This document shows positions 1-7,712 of a DNA stretch of 64,000 nt, piece by piece. The DNA lies in NCBI GenBank assembly GCA_964350265.1, contig CAYGJZ010000005.1, positions 28,401 to 92,400 of the forward strand. The letters are read 5' to 3'. The notes under the pieces were generated by a model that ran no database searches, was not told the origin of the DNA, and saw nothing but the letters and a program-made list of their open reading frames with translations. Source of the stretch: BQJD01 sp964350265. GTDB lineage: Bacteria; Pseudomonadota; Gammaproteobacteria; Arenicellales; CAJQKF01. Position 1 is the first letter of the stretch, and each line of letters begins with the position of its first letter. Position numbers and translations under genes: made by a program.

Positions 1-1145
1 CCGGTGGTCTGATCCTGCTCGCCTTCGGTATCAAGTGCGCCTTTCCGCTGCTGCACAACTGGCTCACCGATGCCTATCCCGAGGCTACCCCCACCGGGAC
101 CGTGTTCCTGAGTGCCTTCTCCACCAAGGTGGCGGTGTATGCCCTGGTGCGTGGCTTCCCCGGCACCGAAGTGTTGATCTACATCGGCGCGGTGATGGCC
201 TGCTTCCCGATCTTCTTCGCAGTGATCGAGAACGACCTGCGACGGGTGCTGACCTACAGCATGATCAACCAGATCGGCTACATGGTGGTCGGCGTCGGCA
301 TCGGCACCGAGCTGGCGTTGAACGGCACCGTGTCCCACGTCTTCACCCATGTCATCTACAAGGCGCTGCTGCTGATGTCGATGGGCGCGGTACTGCACAT
401 GACCGGCCGCATCAACGGCTCGGACCTCGGCGGCCTGTACAAGACCATGCCCTGGACCACCACCTTCTGCATCGTCGGCGCGGCATCGATCTCCGCCTTC
501 CCGCTGTTCAGCGGCTTCATCAGCAAGTCGATGGTGATGACCGCGGCGCTGGAAGGTGGACACACGGTGGTCTGGTTGATGCTGCTGTTCGCCGCCGCCG
601 GCGTGTTTCACCATGCCGGCATCAAGATTCCGTTCTTCGCCTTCTACTACAAGGACTGCGGCCTGCGTCCCGGCGAACCGCCGCGCAACATGCTCGCGGC
701 CATGGGCCTGGCAGCCTTCGTCTGCATCTTCCTCGGGGTCTATCCGACGGTGCTCTACGACATCCTGCCGTTTGCCTCGGACTACCATCCCTACGATGCC
801 AGCCACGTGCTGACCCAGTTGCAGTTGCTGTTCTTTTCCGCCGCGGCCTTTACCTGGCTGAAGCTGTCGGGGATCTATCCGCCGGAGCTGCACTCCACCA
901 ACATCGACATCGAGTGGACCTATCGCAAGCTGGGGCCGCGGGTGGTGGATCGGCTGGCCCACTGGATCGGCGTCGTCGACCGCGCGGTGCGCGGCGCGGT
1001 GCTCGGGCGCTATCGTCGACTGGTCTACTCCCTGGTGCGGCACCACGGGCCGCAGGGCGCGCTGGCGCAGAGCTGGCCGACCGGCAGCATGGCGCTGTGG
1101 GTGGCGGTGCTGCTGGCGGCGACGCTGGTGCTGTACTACGTCTAG
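1..1145 (+). CDS. MrpD/NuoN-type proton-conducting antiporter subunit, 5' truncated
   Basis: The gene runs in from the left edge, so its N-terminus is missing; the reading frame begins at base 3. About 380 residues remain. The protein is a multi-helix inner-membrane subunit of the proton-conducting family shared by Mrp Na+/H+ antiporter subunit D and complex I subunit NuoN. Visible hallmarks are the segment PLLHNWLTDAYPEA near the start, a helix with the conserved lysine in HVIYKALLLMSMG, and a broken helix around SAFPLFSGFISKS. The last 90 residues are an amphipathic tail plus a final helix. Subunit D of an Mrp-like antiporter fits better than a respiratory NuoN, but the upstream genes that would settle this are outside the window. 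It ends tail-to-tail with the MocR gene. Confidence 0.85.
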   Translation, partial: GGLILLAFGIKCAFPLLHNWLTDAYPEATPTGTVFLSAFSTKVAVYALVRGFPGTEVLIYIGAVMACFPIFFAVIENDLRRVLTYSMINQIGYMVVGVGIGTELALNGTVSHVFTHVIYKALLLMSMGAVLHMTGRINGSDLGGLYKTMPWTTTFCIVGAASISAFPLFSGFISKSMVMTAALEGGHTVVWLMLLFAAAGVFHHAGIKIPFFAFYYKDCGLRPGEPPRNMLAAMGLAAFVCIFLGVYPTVLYDILPFASDYHPYDASHVLTQLQLLFFSAAAFTWLKLSGIYPPELHSTNIDIEWTYRKLGPRVVDRLAHWIGVVDRAVRGAVLGRYRRLVYSLVRHHGPQGALAQSWPTGSMALWVAVLLAATLVLYYV

Positions 1146-1181
1146 CGCGGGCTATTCCGGCCCGTGGCTCGGCCTGTCCCG

Positions 1182-2666
1182 CTAGTCTCGCCGCGAGCGG
1201 CCACCGCCGGCGTGTACCAGGGCCGCCAGCTCGGCCAGCCCGGCCGGGATCTGGTTGGAGGGGATCGAGGAAAAGCCGAGCCTGGCATGGTTGCACGGTG
1301 TCGGTGGGCGGTTGAAGAACACGTTGCCGGCCTCGATCAGGACGCCGCGTTCCCGCGCCCGCGTCTCCAGCGCGTCGGCATCGATGCCCTCGGGCAGGCG
1401 CAGCCAGAACGCCGAGCCGCCGAAGGCGCGGTGGGTGACCGAACCGGGGAAGTGGGTGTCCAGGGACTCGACCATCACCCGCCAGCGATCGCGCAGGGTG
1501 TGATGCAGCCGGCGCACCAGGGCGTCGTGGTAGCCACGCTTCAGGAACTGGGCAACGATGTACTGGTTGTTGGCCGGCGGGTGTCGCAGCATCAGGCGGC
1601 GCAGTACCCGGGCCTGTTCGATGAATGACCGCGGACCCACCAGGTATCCCATGCGCAGCCCCGGCGCCAGGGTCTTCGACAGGCTTCCGATGTAGATCAC
1701 GCGCTGCGCATCGTCCATGCTCTTCAATGCCGGCACCGGCTCGTCGGCGTAGTTGAGCTCGGACTCGTAGTCGTCCTCGATGACGATGAAGTCGTGCTCG
1801 CTGGCCGCTTCCAGCAACGCCTGGCGGCGTTCGATGGGCATGGTGACGGTGGTCGGGAACTGGTGGCTGGGGGTGACGTGGACGCAGTGACAGCCGCGCA
1901 GGCTGCCGCCGACCACCAGCCCGCCGCCATCCAGTGGAAGCGGCCGCACCCGCCGGGTGAGGCTCTTGAAGACATTGCGCGCGTCGGTGTAGCCAGGCTC
2001 CTCCACGCCGACGGTGCTGTTGGCCGAGAGCAGCAGTTGCGCCGACAGGTAGAGCGCGTGCTGGGCGCCGAGTGTCACCAGGATCTCGTCGGGGTCCACC
2101 CACACGCCGCGCCGCGGCAGCACCCGGGTGTGAATCTGCTCGATCAGCTCCGGGTCGTCGCGGTCGGCACGATCGCCGGCCCAGGCACGGATGGCGCGCA
2201 CCGAGGCGGCGTCGCGGCAGCACTCGCGCCAGTCGGCGATGGGGAACAGGGCCGGGTCGAACTGTCCGTAAAGAAAGGGATAGGGGTACTGCTGCCAGTC
2301 CTGCGGCTTCTCGATCTGTCGCTGGCGGCGCAGGTCGATGCGGGTGCGGCCGACCCAGTGGGCCGGTTCGGCCGCCGCTGCCGGGCGCCGCCGTGCGCCG
2401 CGCGCATGCCCCTTGACGATGTCTTCGCTGACGTAGAAGCCGCTGCGCTCCCGGGACACCAGGTAGCCCTCGTCCACCAGGTGCTCGTAGGCCAGCACCA
2501 CCGTGTTGCGGGCAACCTTGAGCTGTTGGGCCAGCTTTCGCCCCGAGGGCACCGGGCTGCCTGGCGGCAGGTGACCGTCGAGGATGGCGCCGACGAGCAT
2601 TTCGCGGATTCGCGTCTGCAGGTTGGCCCCGTCGTCATCCGGCAGCTGGAACAGGATGTCCGACAT
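1182..2666 (-). CDS. MocR-family transcriptional regulator (GntR HTH fused to aminotransferase-like domain)
   Basis: 494 residues. Residues 14-80 form a GntR-type winged helix (GSPVPSGRKLAQQLKVARNT is the typical signature), and the rest is a fold-type I aminotransferase domain that binds PLP as an effector sensor. The expected PLP lysine is in GSLSKTLAPGLRMGY at about residue 331, with the ring-stacking aspartate in IEDDYESE near 298. The gene is divergent from an omega-amino-acid aminotransferase across a 121-bp spacer, the standard arrangement for MocR proteins such as TauR and GabR that control a neighbouring aminotransferase. It is therefore probably the local activator of that gene and perhaps of the polyamine transporter. 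The effector cannot be read from sequence. Confidence 0.92.
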   Translation of the reverse strand: MSDILFQLPDDDGANLQTRIREMLVGAILDGHLPPGSPVPSGRKLAQQLKVARNTVVLAYEHLVDEGYLVSRERSGFYVSEDIVKGHARGARRRPAAAAEPAHWVGRTRIDLRRQRQIEKPQDWQQYPYPFLYGQFDPALFPIADWRECCRDAASVRAIRAWAGDRADRDDPELIEQIHTRVLPRRGVWVDPDEILVTLGAQHALYLSAQLLLSANSTVGVEEPGYTDARNVFKSLTRRVRPLPLDGGGLVVGGSLRGCHCVHVTPSHQFPTTVTMPIERRQALLEAASEHDFIVIEDDYESELNYADEPVPALKSMDDAQRVIYIGSLSKTLAPGLRMGYLVGPRSFIEQARVLRRLMLRHPPANNQYIVAQFLKRGYHDALVRRLHHTLRDRWRVMVESLDTHFPGSVTHRAFGGSAFWLRLPEGIDADALETRARERGVLIEAGNVFFNRPPTPCNHARLGFSSIPSNQIPAGLAELAALVHAGGGRSRRD

Positions 2667-2787
2667 CCACTGGCCTCATCACGATGGGAGTACTGGTGCT
2701 ATGTAGCAAAACGGGGCGGGGACTAATGTGTTGACATCCATAAGCCTCAGATCGAGTGTAAACCTGCGACGGAAAGGGAAGCAACTG
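2667..2787. promoter_or_regulatory. Divergent promoter/operator region between MocR regulator and aminotransferase
   Basis: The 121-bp spacer holds a consensus -35 hexamer TTGACA at 2731-2736 facing the aminotransferase, a perfect 5-bp inverted repeat TGCTA/TAGCA at 2697-2708, and an 8-bp direct repeat GACATCCA at 2662-2669 and 2733-2740. The first copy lies in a palindrome (2655-2667) that covers the MocR start codon. MocR proteins usually bind paired direct repeats, so these are reasonable operator candidates. No clear -10 accompanies the -35. Confidence 0.4.
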
Positions 2788-4101
2788 ATGAAACTAGACC
2801 ACGAATCCATGCAAAGTTTCTGGATGCCGTTCACCGGCAACCGGGACTTCAAAGCCGAGCCGCGCCTGCTGGTGAAAGCCGAGGGCGTCTACTACTGGAA
2901 CGACCGCGGCGAGAAGATCATCGACGCCTCGTCGGGCCTGTTCTGCTGCGCCGCCGGCCACTGCCGCCCGGAAATCACCGAGGCGGTGCATCGACAGATG
3001 CAGACCCTGGACTACTCGCCGCCGTTCCAGACCGGCCAGCCGCTGGCCTTCGAGTTCGCCAACCGGGTTGCCGCGCTGACCCCGGAAGGTCTCGACCACA
3101 TCTTCTTCACCAACTCCGGGTCCGAGTCGGTGGATACGGCGATGAAAATCGCCTATGCCTACCACTACGCCCGCGGTGAAGGGCAGCGCCAGCGCTTCGT
3201 GTCCCGCGAGCGCGCCTACCACGGTGTCAACCTGGGCGGTGTCTCGCTGAGCGGCATGATCAAGAACCGCCAGGCCTTCGGCGCCGGCGTGCCCGGCGTG
3301 GTGCACATGCGTCACACCTGGCTGCCGGAAAACCGCTTCGTCAAGGGTCAGCCGGAAACCGGTGCCGAGCTCGCCGACGATCTCGAGCGCATGGCGCTGA
3401 ACTTCGGTCCGGACACCATCGCCGCCTGCTTCGTCGAGCCGATTGCCGGCTCCACCGGCTGCCTGGTGCCGCCCAAGGGCTACCTCGAACGGTTGCGCGA
3501 GATCTGCGACACCTACGGCATCCTGCTGGTGTTCGACGAGGTCATCACCGGCTTCGGCCGTACCGGCAAGGCCTTTGCCGCCGACAGTTTCGGTGTCGTG
3601 CCCGACATCATGACCATGGCCAAGGCGCTGACCAACGCCGCCCAGCCGATGGGCGCGGTGGCGGTGTCGAACAAGGTGCACGATGCCATCATGGGCGCTG
3701 CCCCGGAGAAGGCCATCGAACTGTTCCACGGCTATACCTACTCGGCCCATCCGGCCGCCTGCGCCGCCGGCATCGCGACCATGGACATCTTCGAGAAGGA
3801 AGGACTGTTCGACCGTGCCGCCGAGCTTTCGCCGTACTTCCTCGACGCCATCTACGCCCTGAGTGACCTGCCGGTGATCACCGACATCCGTGGCTACGGC
3901 ATGCTGGTGGGCATCGACGTCAAGCCGCGGCAGCAGCCCGGCGTGGCCGGCCTGGAGGCGCAGAAGCTGCTCTACCGCGGCGGCCTGAACCTCAAGGCCA
4001 CCGGGGATTCGCTGCTGGTGGCGCCGCCACTGGTGTCCGAGCGCGAGCACATCGACGAGATGTGCGAAAAGCTGCGCACCGCGTTGTCGGCCATGAGCTA
4101 G
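2788..4101 (+). CDS. Omega-amino-acid (beta-alanine)-pyruvate aminotransferase, class III
   Basis: 437 residues from the ATG at 2788, which is preceded by GGAAAGGGAAG; upstream in-frame codons lack a ribosome site. The N-terminus FWMPFTGNRDFK is the signature of the beta-alanine/omega-amino-acid:pyruvate transaminase group. The PLP lysine is K279 in MTMAKALTNAAQPMG, with the pyridine-binding aspartate D250 in LLVFDEVITGFGRTG. The family moves the terminal amino group of beta-alanine, taurine or similar amines to pyruvate, giving alanine and a semialdehyde. The mmsA gene at 12574 could oxidise malonate semialdehyde, and the next four genes import polyamines, which are beta-alanine/GABA precursors. 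Taurine:pyruvate or putrescine-type specificity is also possible. Confidence 0.9.
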   Translation: MKLDHESMQSFWMPFTGNRDFKAEPRLLVKAEGVYYWNDRGEKIIDASSGLFCCAAGHCRPEITEAVHRQMQTLDYSPPFQTGQPLAFEFANRVAALTPEGLDHIFFTNSGSESVDTAMKIAYAYHYARGEGQRQRFVSRERAYHGVNLGGVSLSGMIKNRQAFGAGVPGVVHMRHTWLPENRFVKGQPETGAELADDLERMALNFGPDTIAACFVEPIAGSTGCLVPPKGYLERLREICDTYGILLVFDEVITGFGRTGKAFAADSFGVVPDIMTMAKALTNAAQPMGAVAVSNKVHDAIMGAAPEKAIELFHGYTYSAHPAACAAGIATMDIFEKEGLFDRAAELSPYFLDAIYALSDLPVITDIRGYGMLVGIDVKPRQQPGVAGLEAQKLLYRGGLNLKATGDSLLVAPPLVSEREHIDEMCEKLRTALSAMS

Positions 4102-4109
4102 GCGGACCG

Positions 4110-4148
4110 GGCCCGGGGACGACCGTGCGGCGCTGCCGTTCCCGGGCC
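4110..4148 (+). terminator. GC-rich hairpin after the aminotransferase gene (weak terminator candidate)
   Basis: Eight-base arms GGCCCGGG (4110-4117) and CCCGGGCC (4141-4148) flank a 23-nt loop and are followed only by GGGTTTC. The stem is strong but there is no real U-tract, so termination would be inefficient or Rho-assisted. Confidence 0.3.
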
Positions 4149-4159
4149 GGGTTTCACGC

Positions 4160-4215
4160 AAAATTCATTACCCAAGTTCCGGGGGGTTATGATACTTTTT
4201 CGTTAATATAACTAT
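4160..4215 (+). promoter_or_regulatory. AT-rich promoter candidate for the polyamine ABC operon
   Basis: The spacer before the solute-binding protein gene turns abruptly AT-rich. It contains two possible -10 boxes, TATGAT at 4188-4193 (with TTCATT 18 bp upstream) and TATAAC at 4207-4212. Neither has a good -35, so the exact start point is unresolved, but a promoter here would drive the whole transporter. Confidence 0.35.
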
Positions 4216-4293
4216 TTCTACAAGGGTCGCCCGGACCCGCTCCGGGCGGCTGCTATCCGTCAATCCATTTGACACATCGTTCGGAGGGTAACT

Positions 4294-5475
4294 ATGAGCA
4301 GTCCAGAAAAAACTCGAGCAAGTGCCGGTCGTCGCAGGTTCCTCAAGGGCACCGCGGCCGCGGGTACCGCCGCCGCGGTCGGACCGTGGATTGTCAGCCC
4401 CAAGGTGCTGGCGTCCTCCGGCGAAGTCAACGTGCTGATGTGGTCGGACTACCTGCCCACCGGCTTCCTCGCCGCCTTCAAGGAGAAAACCGGCATCACC
4501 GTCAACTACACGGGTATCGGCTCCAACGAGGAAATCATCAACAAGATGAAGGCGACCAAGGGTCGCGGCGTGGACATCTGCAGCCCGACCAACATGCGTT
4601 CGCCGCAGTGGATCGAGCTCGGCCTGTTGCAACCCTTCGACTACAGCCGCATCCCCAACCTGTCCAACGTCAACCCGGCCATGCTCAAGGTCGGCGACGA
4701 GGAATGGAACTTCGGTGACAAGGGCTCGCACTGGCTGCCGCACATCTGGGGTACCGAGGGCGTTGCCTGGCGCACCGACCTGTGGACGCCGCCGCGCGAG
4801 GGCGAGATCCCGAGCTATGGCGACATCTGGCAGGAAGACGTCAAGGGCAAGACCATGATGCGTCGCCATTCCGGCATGCTCGGCGCCGGCCTGTACCTGG
4901 AGACCACCGACAAGCTCGAGCCGGGTGCGATGAAGGCGGCCTACAACGACGAGGAGACCATGCGCAAGGTCTGGAACGTCGTCACCGACTACTGCATCGC
5001 CAACAAGGCCCAGGTCAAGCTGTTCTGGAACGATGCCGACAGCCAGAAGAACGGCTTCCTCAACGACGGCGTGCTGGTCGGCCAGACCTGGGATGGTCCG
5101 CCGATCACCATGATGAACAACGGCGACCCGGTCCAGTACCGCGCCCCGGCCGAGGGTTCCCTGGCCTGGGTGGACGGCATGTCGTTGTCGGCCGGTGCCG
5201 AGAACGTCGACGAGGTCTATGCCTTCCTCGAGTTCTGCTTCATGGCCGAACCGGCCGGCAAGTCCATCGACGGCGGCGGCGACGAGTCCTGGGGTGGCCA
5301 TGGCTACAACTCGGCGGTGCTTGGCGCCGACAAGTTCGCCAGCGAGAACTACGCCAAGACCTTCGCCTCGGTCTACCCGGGCGAGTCGCTGGCCAACCTG
5401 TGGCCCTGGCCGAAGGAGCCGCAGTGGTACGCCGACGTGCGCACCGAGTTCGAGAACAAGTTCGCGGCTGCCTAA
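4294..5475 (+). CDS. Polyamine ABC transporter substrate-binding protein (PotD/PotF type), Tat-exported
   Basis: 393 residues; start fixed by GGAGGG 7 nt upstream of the ATG. The N-terminus carries a twin-arginine signal, RRRFLKG at residues 14-20, followed by an Ala/Gly-rich hydrophobic stretch ending near VLASS, so the protein is exported folded to the periplasm. The mature part starts NVLMWSDYLPTGFLAAFKEKTGI, the usual opening of spermidine/putrescine-binding proteins. It is the first gene of a four-gene ABC operon. The ligand may be putrescine, spermidine or another cationic amine; the neighbouring omega-aminotransferase favours a substrate feeding that enzyme. A strong hairpin follows the stop codon. 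Confidence 0.9.
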   Translation: MSSPEKTRASAGRRRFLKGTAAAGTAAAVGPWIVSPKVLASSGEVNVLMWSDYLPTGFLAAFKEKTGITVNYTGIGSNEEIINKMKATKGRGVDICSPTNMRSPQWIELGLLQPFDYSRIPNLSNVNPAMLKVGDEEWNFGDKGSHWLPHIWGTEGVAWRTDLWTPPREGEIPSYGDIWQEDVKGKTMMRRHSGMLGAGLYLETTDKLEPGAMKAAYNDEETMRKVWNVVTDYCIANKAQVKLFWNDADSQKNGFLNDGVLVGQTWDGPPITMMNNGDPVQYRAPAEGSLAWVDGMSLSAGAENVDEVYAFLEFCFMAEPAGKSIDGGGDESWGGHGYNSAVLGADKFASENYAKTFASVYPGESLANLWPWPKEPQWYADVRTEFENKFAAA

Positions 5476-5485
5476 GCCGCTTCCC

Positions 5486-5512
5486 GGGCCGGTGGCGATG
5501 CGCCACCGGCCC
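5486..5512 (+). other. Perfect 12-bp hairpin in the spacer between binding-protein and ATPase genes
   Basis: Arms at 5486-5497 and 5501-5512 are exact reverse complements with an ATG loop, starting 10 nt after the stop codon. No U-tract follows, so it probably acts as an mRNA 3' stabiliser that keeps binding-protein transcript high relative to the downstream ATPase and permeases, as in malE-malF type operons. Confidence 0.6.
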
Positions 5513-5667
5513 CGGCGTTGCCGCCTTGCTGGCGGCAGCGTGCGCATGCCCGGTGGTGACCACCGGGACGACAAGGTGGCGACAGCGCCGCCCGCGACGG
5601 GCGGAGCGCGAATCCGGCGCCAGCCGGAGGCCGGAGTCGCCCGCCACACCGAAGCGGGGAAAGATGC

Positions 5668-6771
5668 ATGAGTGCAGACGTCAGGCTGGAGAATGTCTCG
5701 ATCAAGTTCGGGTCGTTCGTCGCCGCACGTGATATCGACCTGACCATCGCCGGCGGCGAGTTCTTCAGTTTCCTTGGCCCGTCCGGCTGCGGAAAGACCA
5801 CCATCCTTCGCGCCGTATCCGGCTTTCTCAAGCCCTCCGAGGGCAGGGTGCTGATCGGCGGCCAGGACATGGCCGGCTACGGCCCCAATCGCCGCCCCAC
5901 CGCGCTGATCTTCCAGAACCTTGCCCTGTTCCCGCTGATGACGGTGTGGGAGAACATTGCCTTCGCGCTGGAGGTCAAGGGCGTGAAGGCGCCGCAGCGG
6001 CGCAAGAAGGCCGACGAACTGCTGGAACTGATCGCCCTCACCGGCCAGGGCGACAAGATGGTCGGCGAGCTGTCCGGCGGCCAGCGACAGCGTGTCGCCA
6101 TTGCCCGTGCCCTGGCGGCGGAGCCGAAGGTGCTGCTGCTCGACGAGCCGCTCTCCGCGCTGGACCTGAAGCTGCGCCAGCACATGCGCACCGAGCTGCG
6201 CGCCATCCAGCAACGGGTCGGCATCACCTTCATCTACATCACCCACGACCAGGGCGAGGCATTGACCATGTCCGATCACGTCGCGGTGATGCGCGAAGGC
6301 GTCATCGAGCAGGTCGGCGATGGCACCAGCATCTACGATTCCCCGGGCACCCCCTTCGTTGCCTCCTTCGTCGGCGAGAACAACCTGTTCCGCGGCAAGG
6401 TGACGGCGGTGCGCGACGGCATGGCCGAGGTGGAGACCAACGTCGGCAGGCTCTCCGCGCGGATCCCCGACAATGCGGTGGAAGTGCTTACCACCGGTGA
6501 CGACGCCCATGTCTTCCACCGTCCCGAATCATTGCGCTTCGCCCGCGGCGACGAGGCCGTGAACCGGATCAGCGCAACCATCGTCAACGAGGAGTTCGAA
6601 GGCAACTTCTGGCAGGTGTATTTCGAGGTGGCCAACAGCGACAAGGTCATCAAGATGTCCATGGTCAACGACGGGTCCAGTTCCGAGCGCACCATCGGGC
6701 AACGGGTCGACCTGGTCTGCGACCCGAGCCTGACCGTGGCGCTGCGCGCAGGCCCGCTGGCCGCCGAGTAG
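5668..6771 (+). CDS. Polyamine ABC transporter ATP-binding protein (PotA/PotG type)
   Basis: 367 residues. The nucleotide-binding domain has Walker A GPSGCGKTT (37-45), the Q-loop in FQNLALFP, the ABC signature LSGGQRQR (135-142), Walker B VLLLDEP (155-161) and the switch histidine in ITHDQ (193). The last 120 residues form the TOBE-type regulatory domain found in PotA and MalK relatives. It energises uptake with the two permeases that follow. The start is the ATG at 5668 after GGGGAAAG. The 192-bp spacer separating it from the binding-protein gene contains the hairpin described above; the next gene begins 11 bp after its stop. Confidence 0.93.
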   Translation: MSADVRLENVSIKFGSFVAARDIDLTIAGGEFFSFLGPSGCGKTTILRAVSGFLKPSEGRVLIGGQDMAGYGPNRRPTALIFQNLALFPLMTVWENIAFALEVKGVKAPQRRKKADELLELIALTGQGDKMVGELSGGQRQRVAIARALAAEPKVLLLDEPLSALDLKLRQHMRTELRAIQQRVGITFIYITHDQGEALTMSDHVAVMREGVIEQVGDGTSIYDSPGTPFVASFVGENNLFRGKVTAVRDGMAEVETNVGRLSARIPDNAVEVLTTGDDAHVFHRPESLRFARGDEAVNRISATIVNEEFEGNFWQVYFEVANSDKVIKMSMVNDGSSSERTIGQRVDLVCDPSLTVALRAGPLAAE

Positions 6772-6782
6772 GGGAGGTCGCC

Positions 6783-7712
6783 ATGGGACTGACCGCCTTT
6801 TTCAGGGAGTTCTTCCAGCGCAACGGCGTTGCCCTGTCGCTGTTCCTTCTCGGCGCGGTGGGATTCTGGATCTTCTTCCTGATCGTGCTGCCGCAGGTGT
6901 TCATGTTCGACTTCTCCTTCCGCTACAACCTGCCTCCGGCGGAAGTGGGCGGACCCAAGGATGTCTACACGCTCAGCCACTACAAGTTCCTCGTCTACGG
7001 CAGCGCGCAGAGCGCCGACTCCTACAACTTCATCGACCTGTCGGTATTCCTGCGCACCATCGGCGCGGCGGTGTTCGTCACCCTGTTCGATCTTGCCATC
7101 TGCTACCCCATCGCCTACTACCTGGCACAGGTGGCCAGGGGCGGCTGGGCGCGACTGATGGTGCTGTCGTTGATCGTGCCGTTCTGGGTCAACGAGATCC
7201 TGCGCGCCTTTGCCTTTCGCATCATCTTCGGCACCAACGGCATCATCAACGAGGGCATGCTGGCGATCGGGCTGATCGATGAACCCTATCCGTTCATTCG
7301 CGACAACATCGCCCTGTACGCCGGACTCGGCTATGCCTTCGTGCTGCTGATGATCTTTCCGCTGTACAACGCCATCGAGAGCCTGGACAGGAACCAGATC
7401 GAGGCCGCGCGCGACCTTGGCTCGCCGTGGTGGCGGATCCATTGGCGCATCGTCGTGCCCTTCGCCAAGCCGGGCATCAGCTCCGGTTGCACGATGGTGT
7501 TCATGCTCACCGCGGGGGCACTGGCCGCGCCGCAGATTCTCGGTGGTCCGAGCAGCCTGTGGTTTACCCAGATCATCTACCAGTGGTTCAACTCCGGCGG
7601 CAACTGGCCACGTGGCTCGGCCTATGCCATCGTGCTGCTGGCCACCTGTATCGTCTTCGTGCTGTTGATGATGCGGGTGTTCAAGGTCAAGCTCGGGGAG
7701 ATCGCCAAGTGA
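6783..7712 (+). CDS. Polyamine ABC transporter permease (PotB type)
   Basis: 309 residues with about six membrane helices; GGGGAGG lies just before the ATG. The cytoplasmic EAA loop that docks onto the ATPase is visible as IEAARDLGSPWWRIHWRIVVPFAKPG near residue 205-228. The first 30 residues hold the first helix, then a periplasmic stretch, as in PotB/PotH. Its TGA overlaps the GTG start of the second permease by 3 nt, so the two are translationally coupled and probably form the heterodimeric channel. Confidence 0.92.
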   Translation: MGLTAFFREFFQRNGVALSLFLLGAVGFWIFFLIVLPQVFMFDFSFRYNLPPAEVGGPKDVYTLSHYKFLVYGSAQSADSYNFIDLSVFLRTIGAAVFVTLFDLAICYPIAYYLAQVARGGWARLMVLSLIVPFWVNEILRAFAFRIIFGTNGIINEGMLAIGLIDEPYPFIRDNIALYAGLGYAFVLLMIFPLYNAIESLDRNQIEAARDLGSPWWRIHWRIVVPFAKPGISSGCTMVFMLTAGALAAPQILGGPSSLWFTQIIYQWFNSGGNWPRGSAYAIVLLATCIVFVLLMMRVFKVKLGEIAK

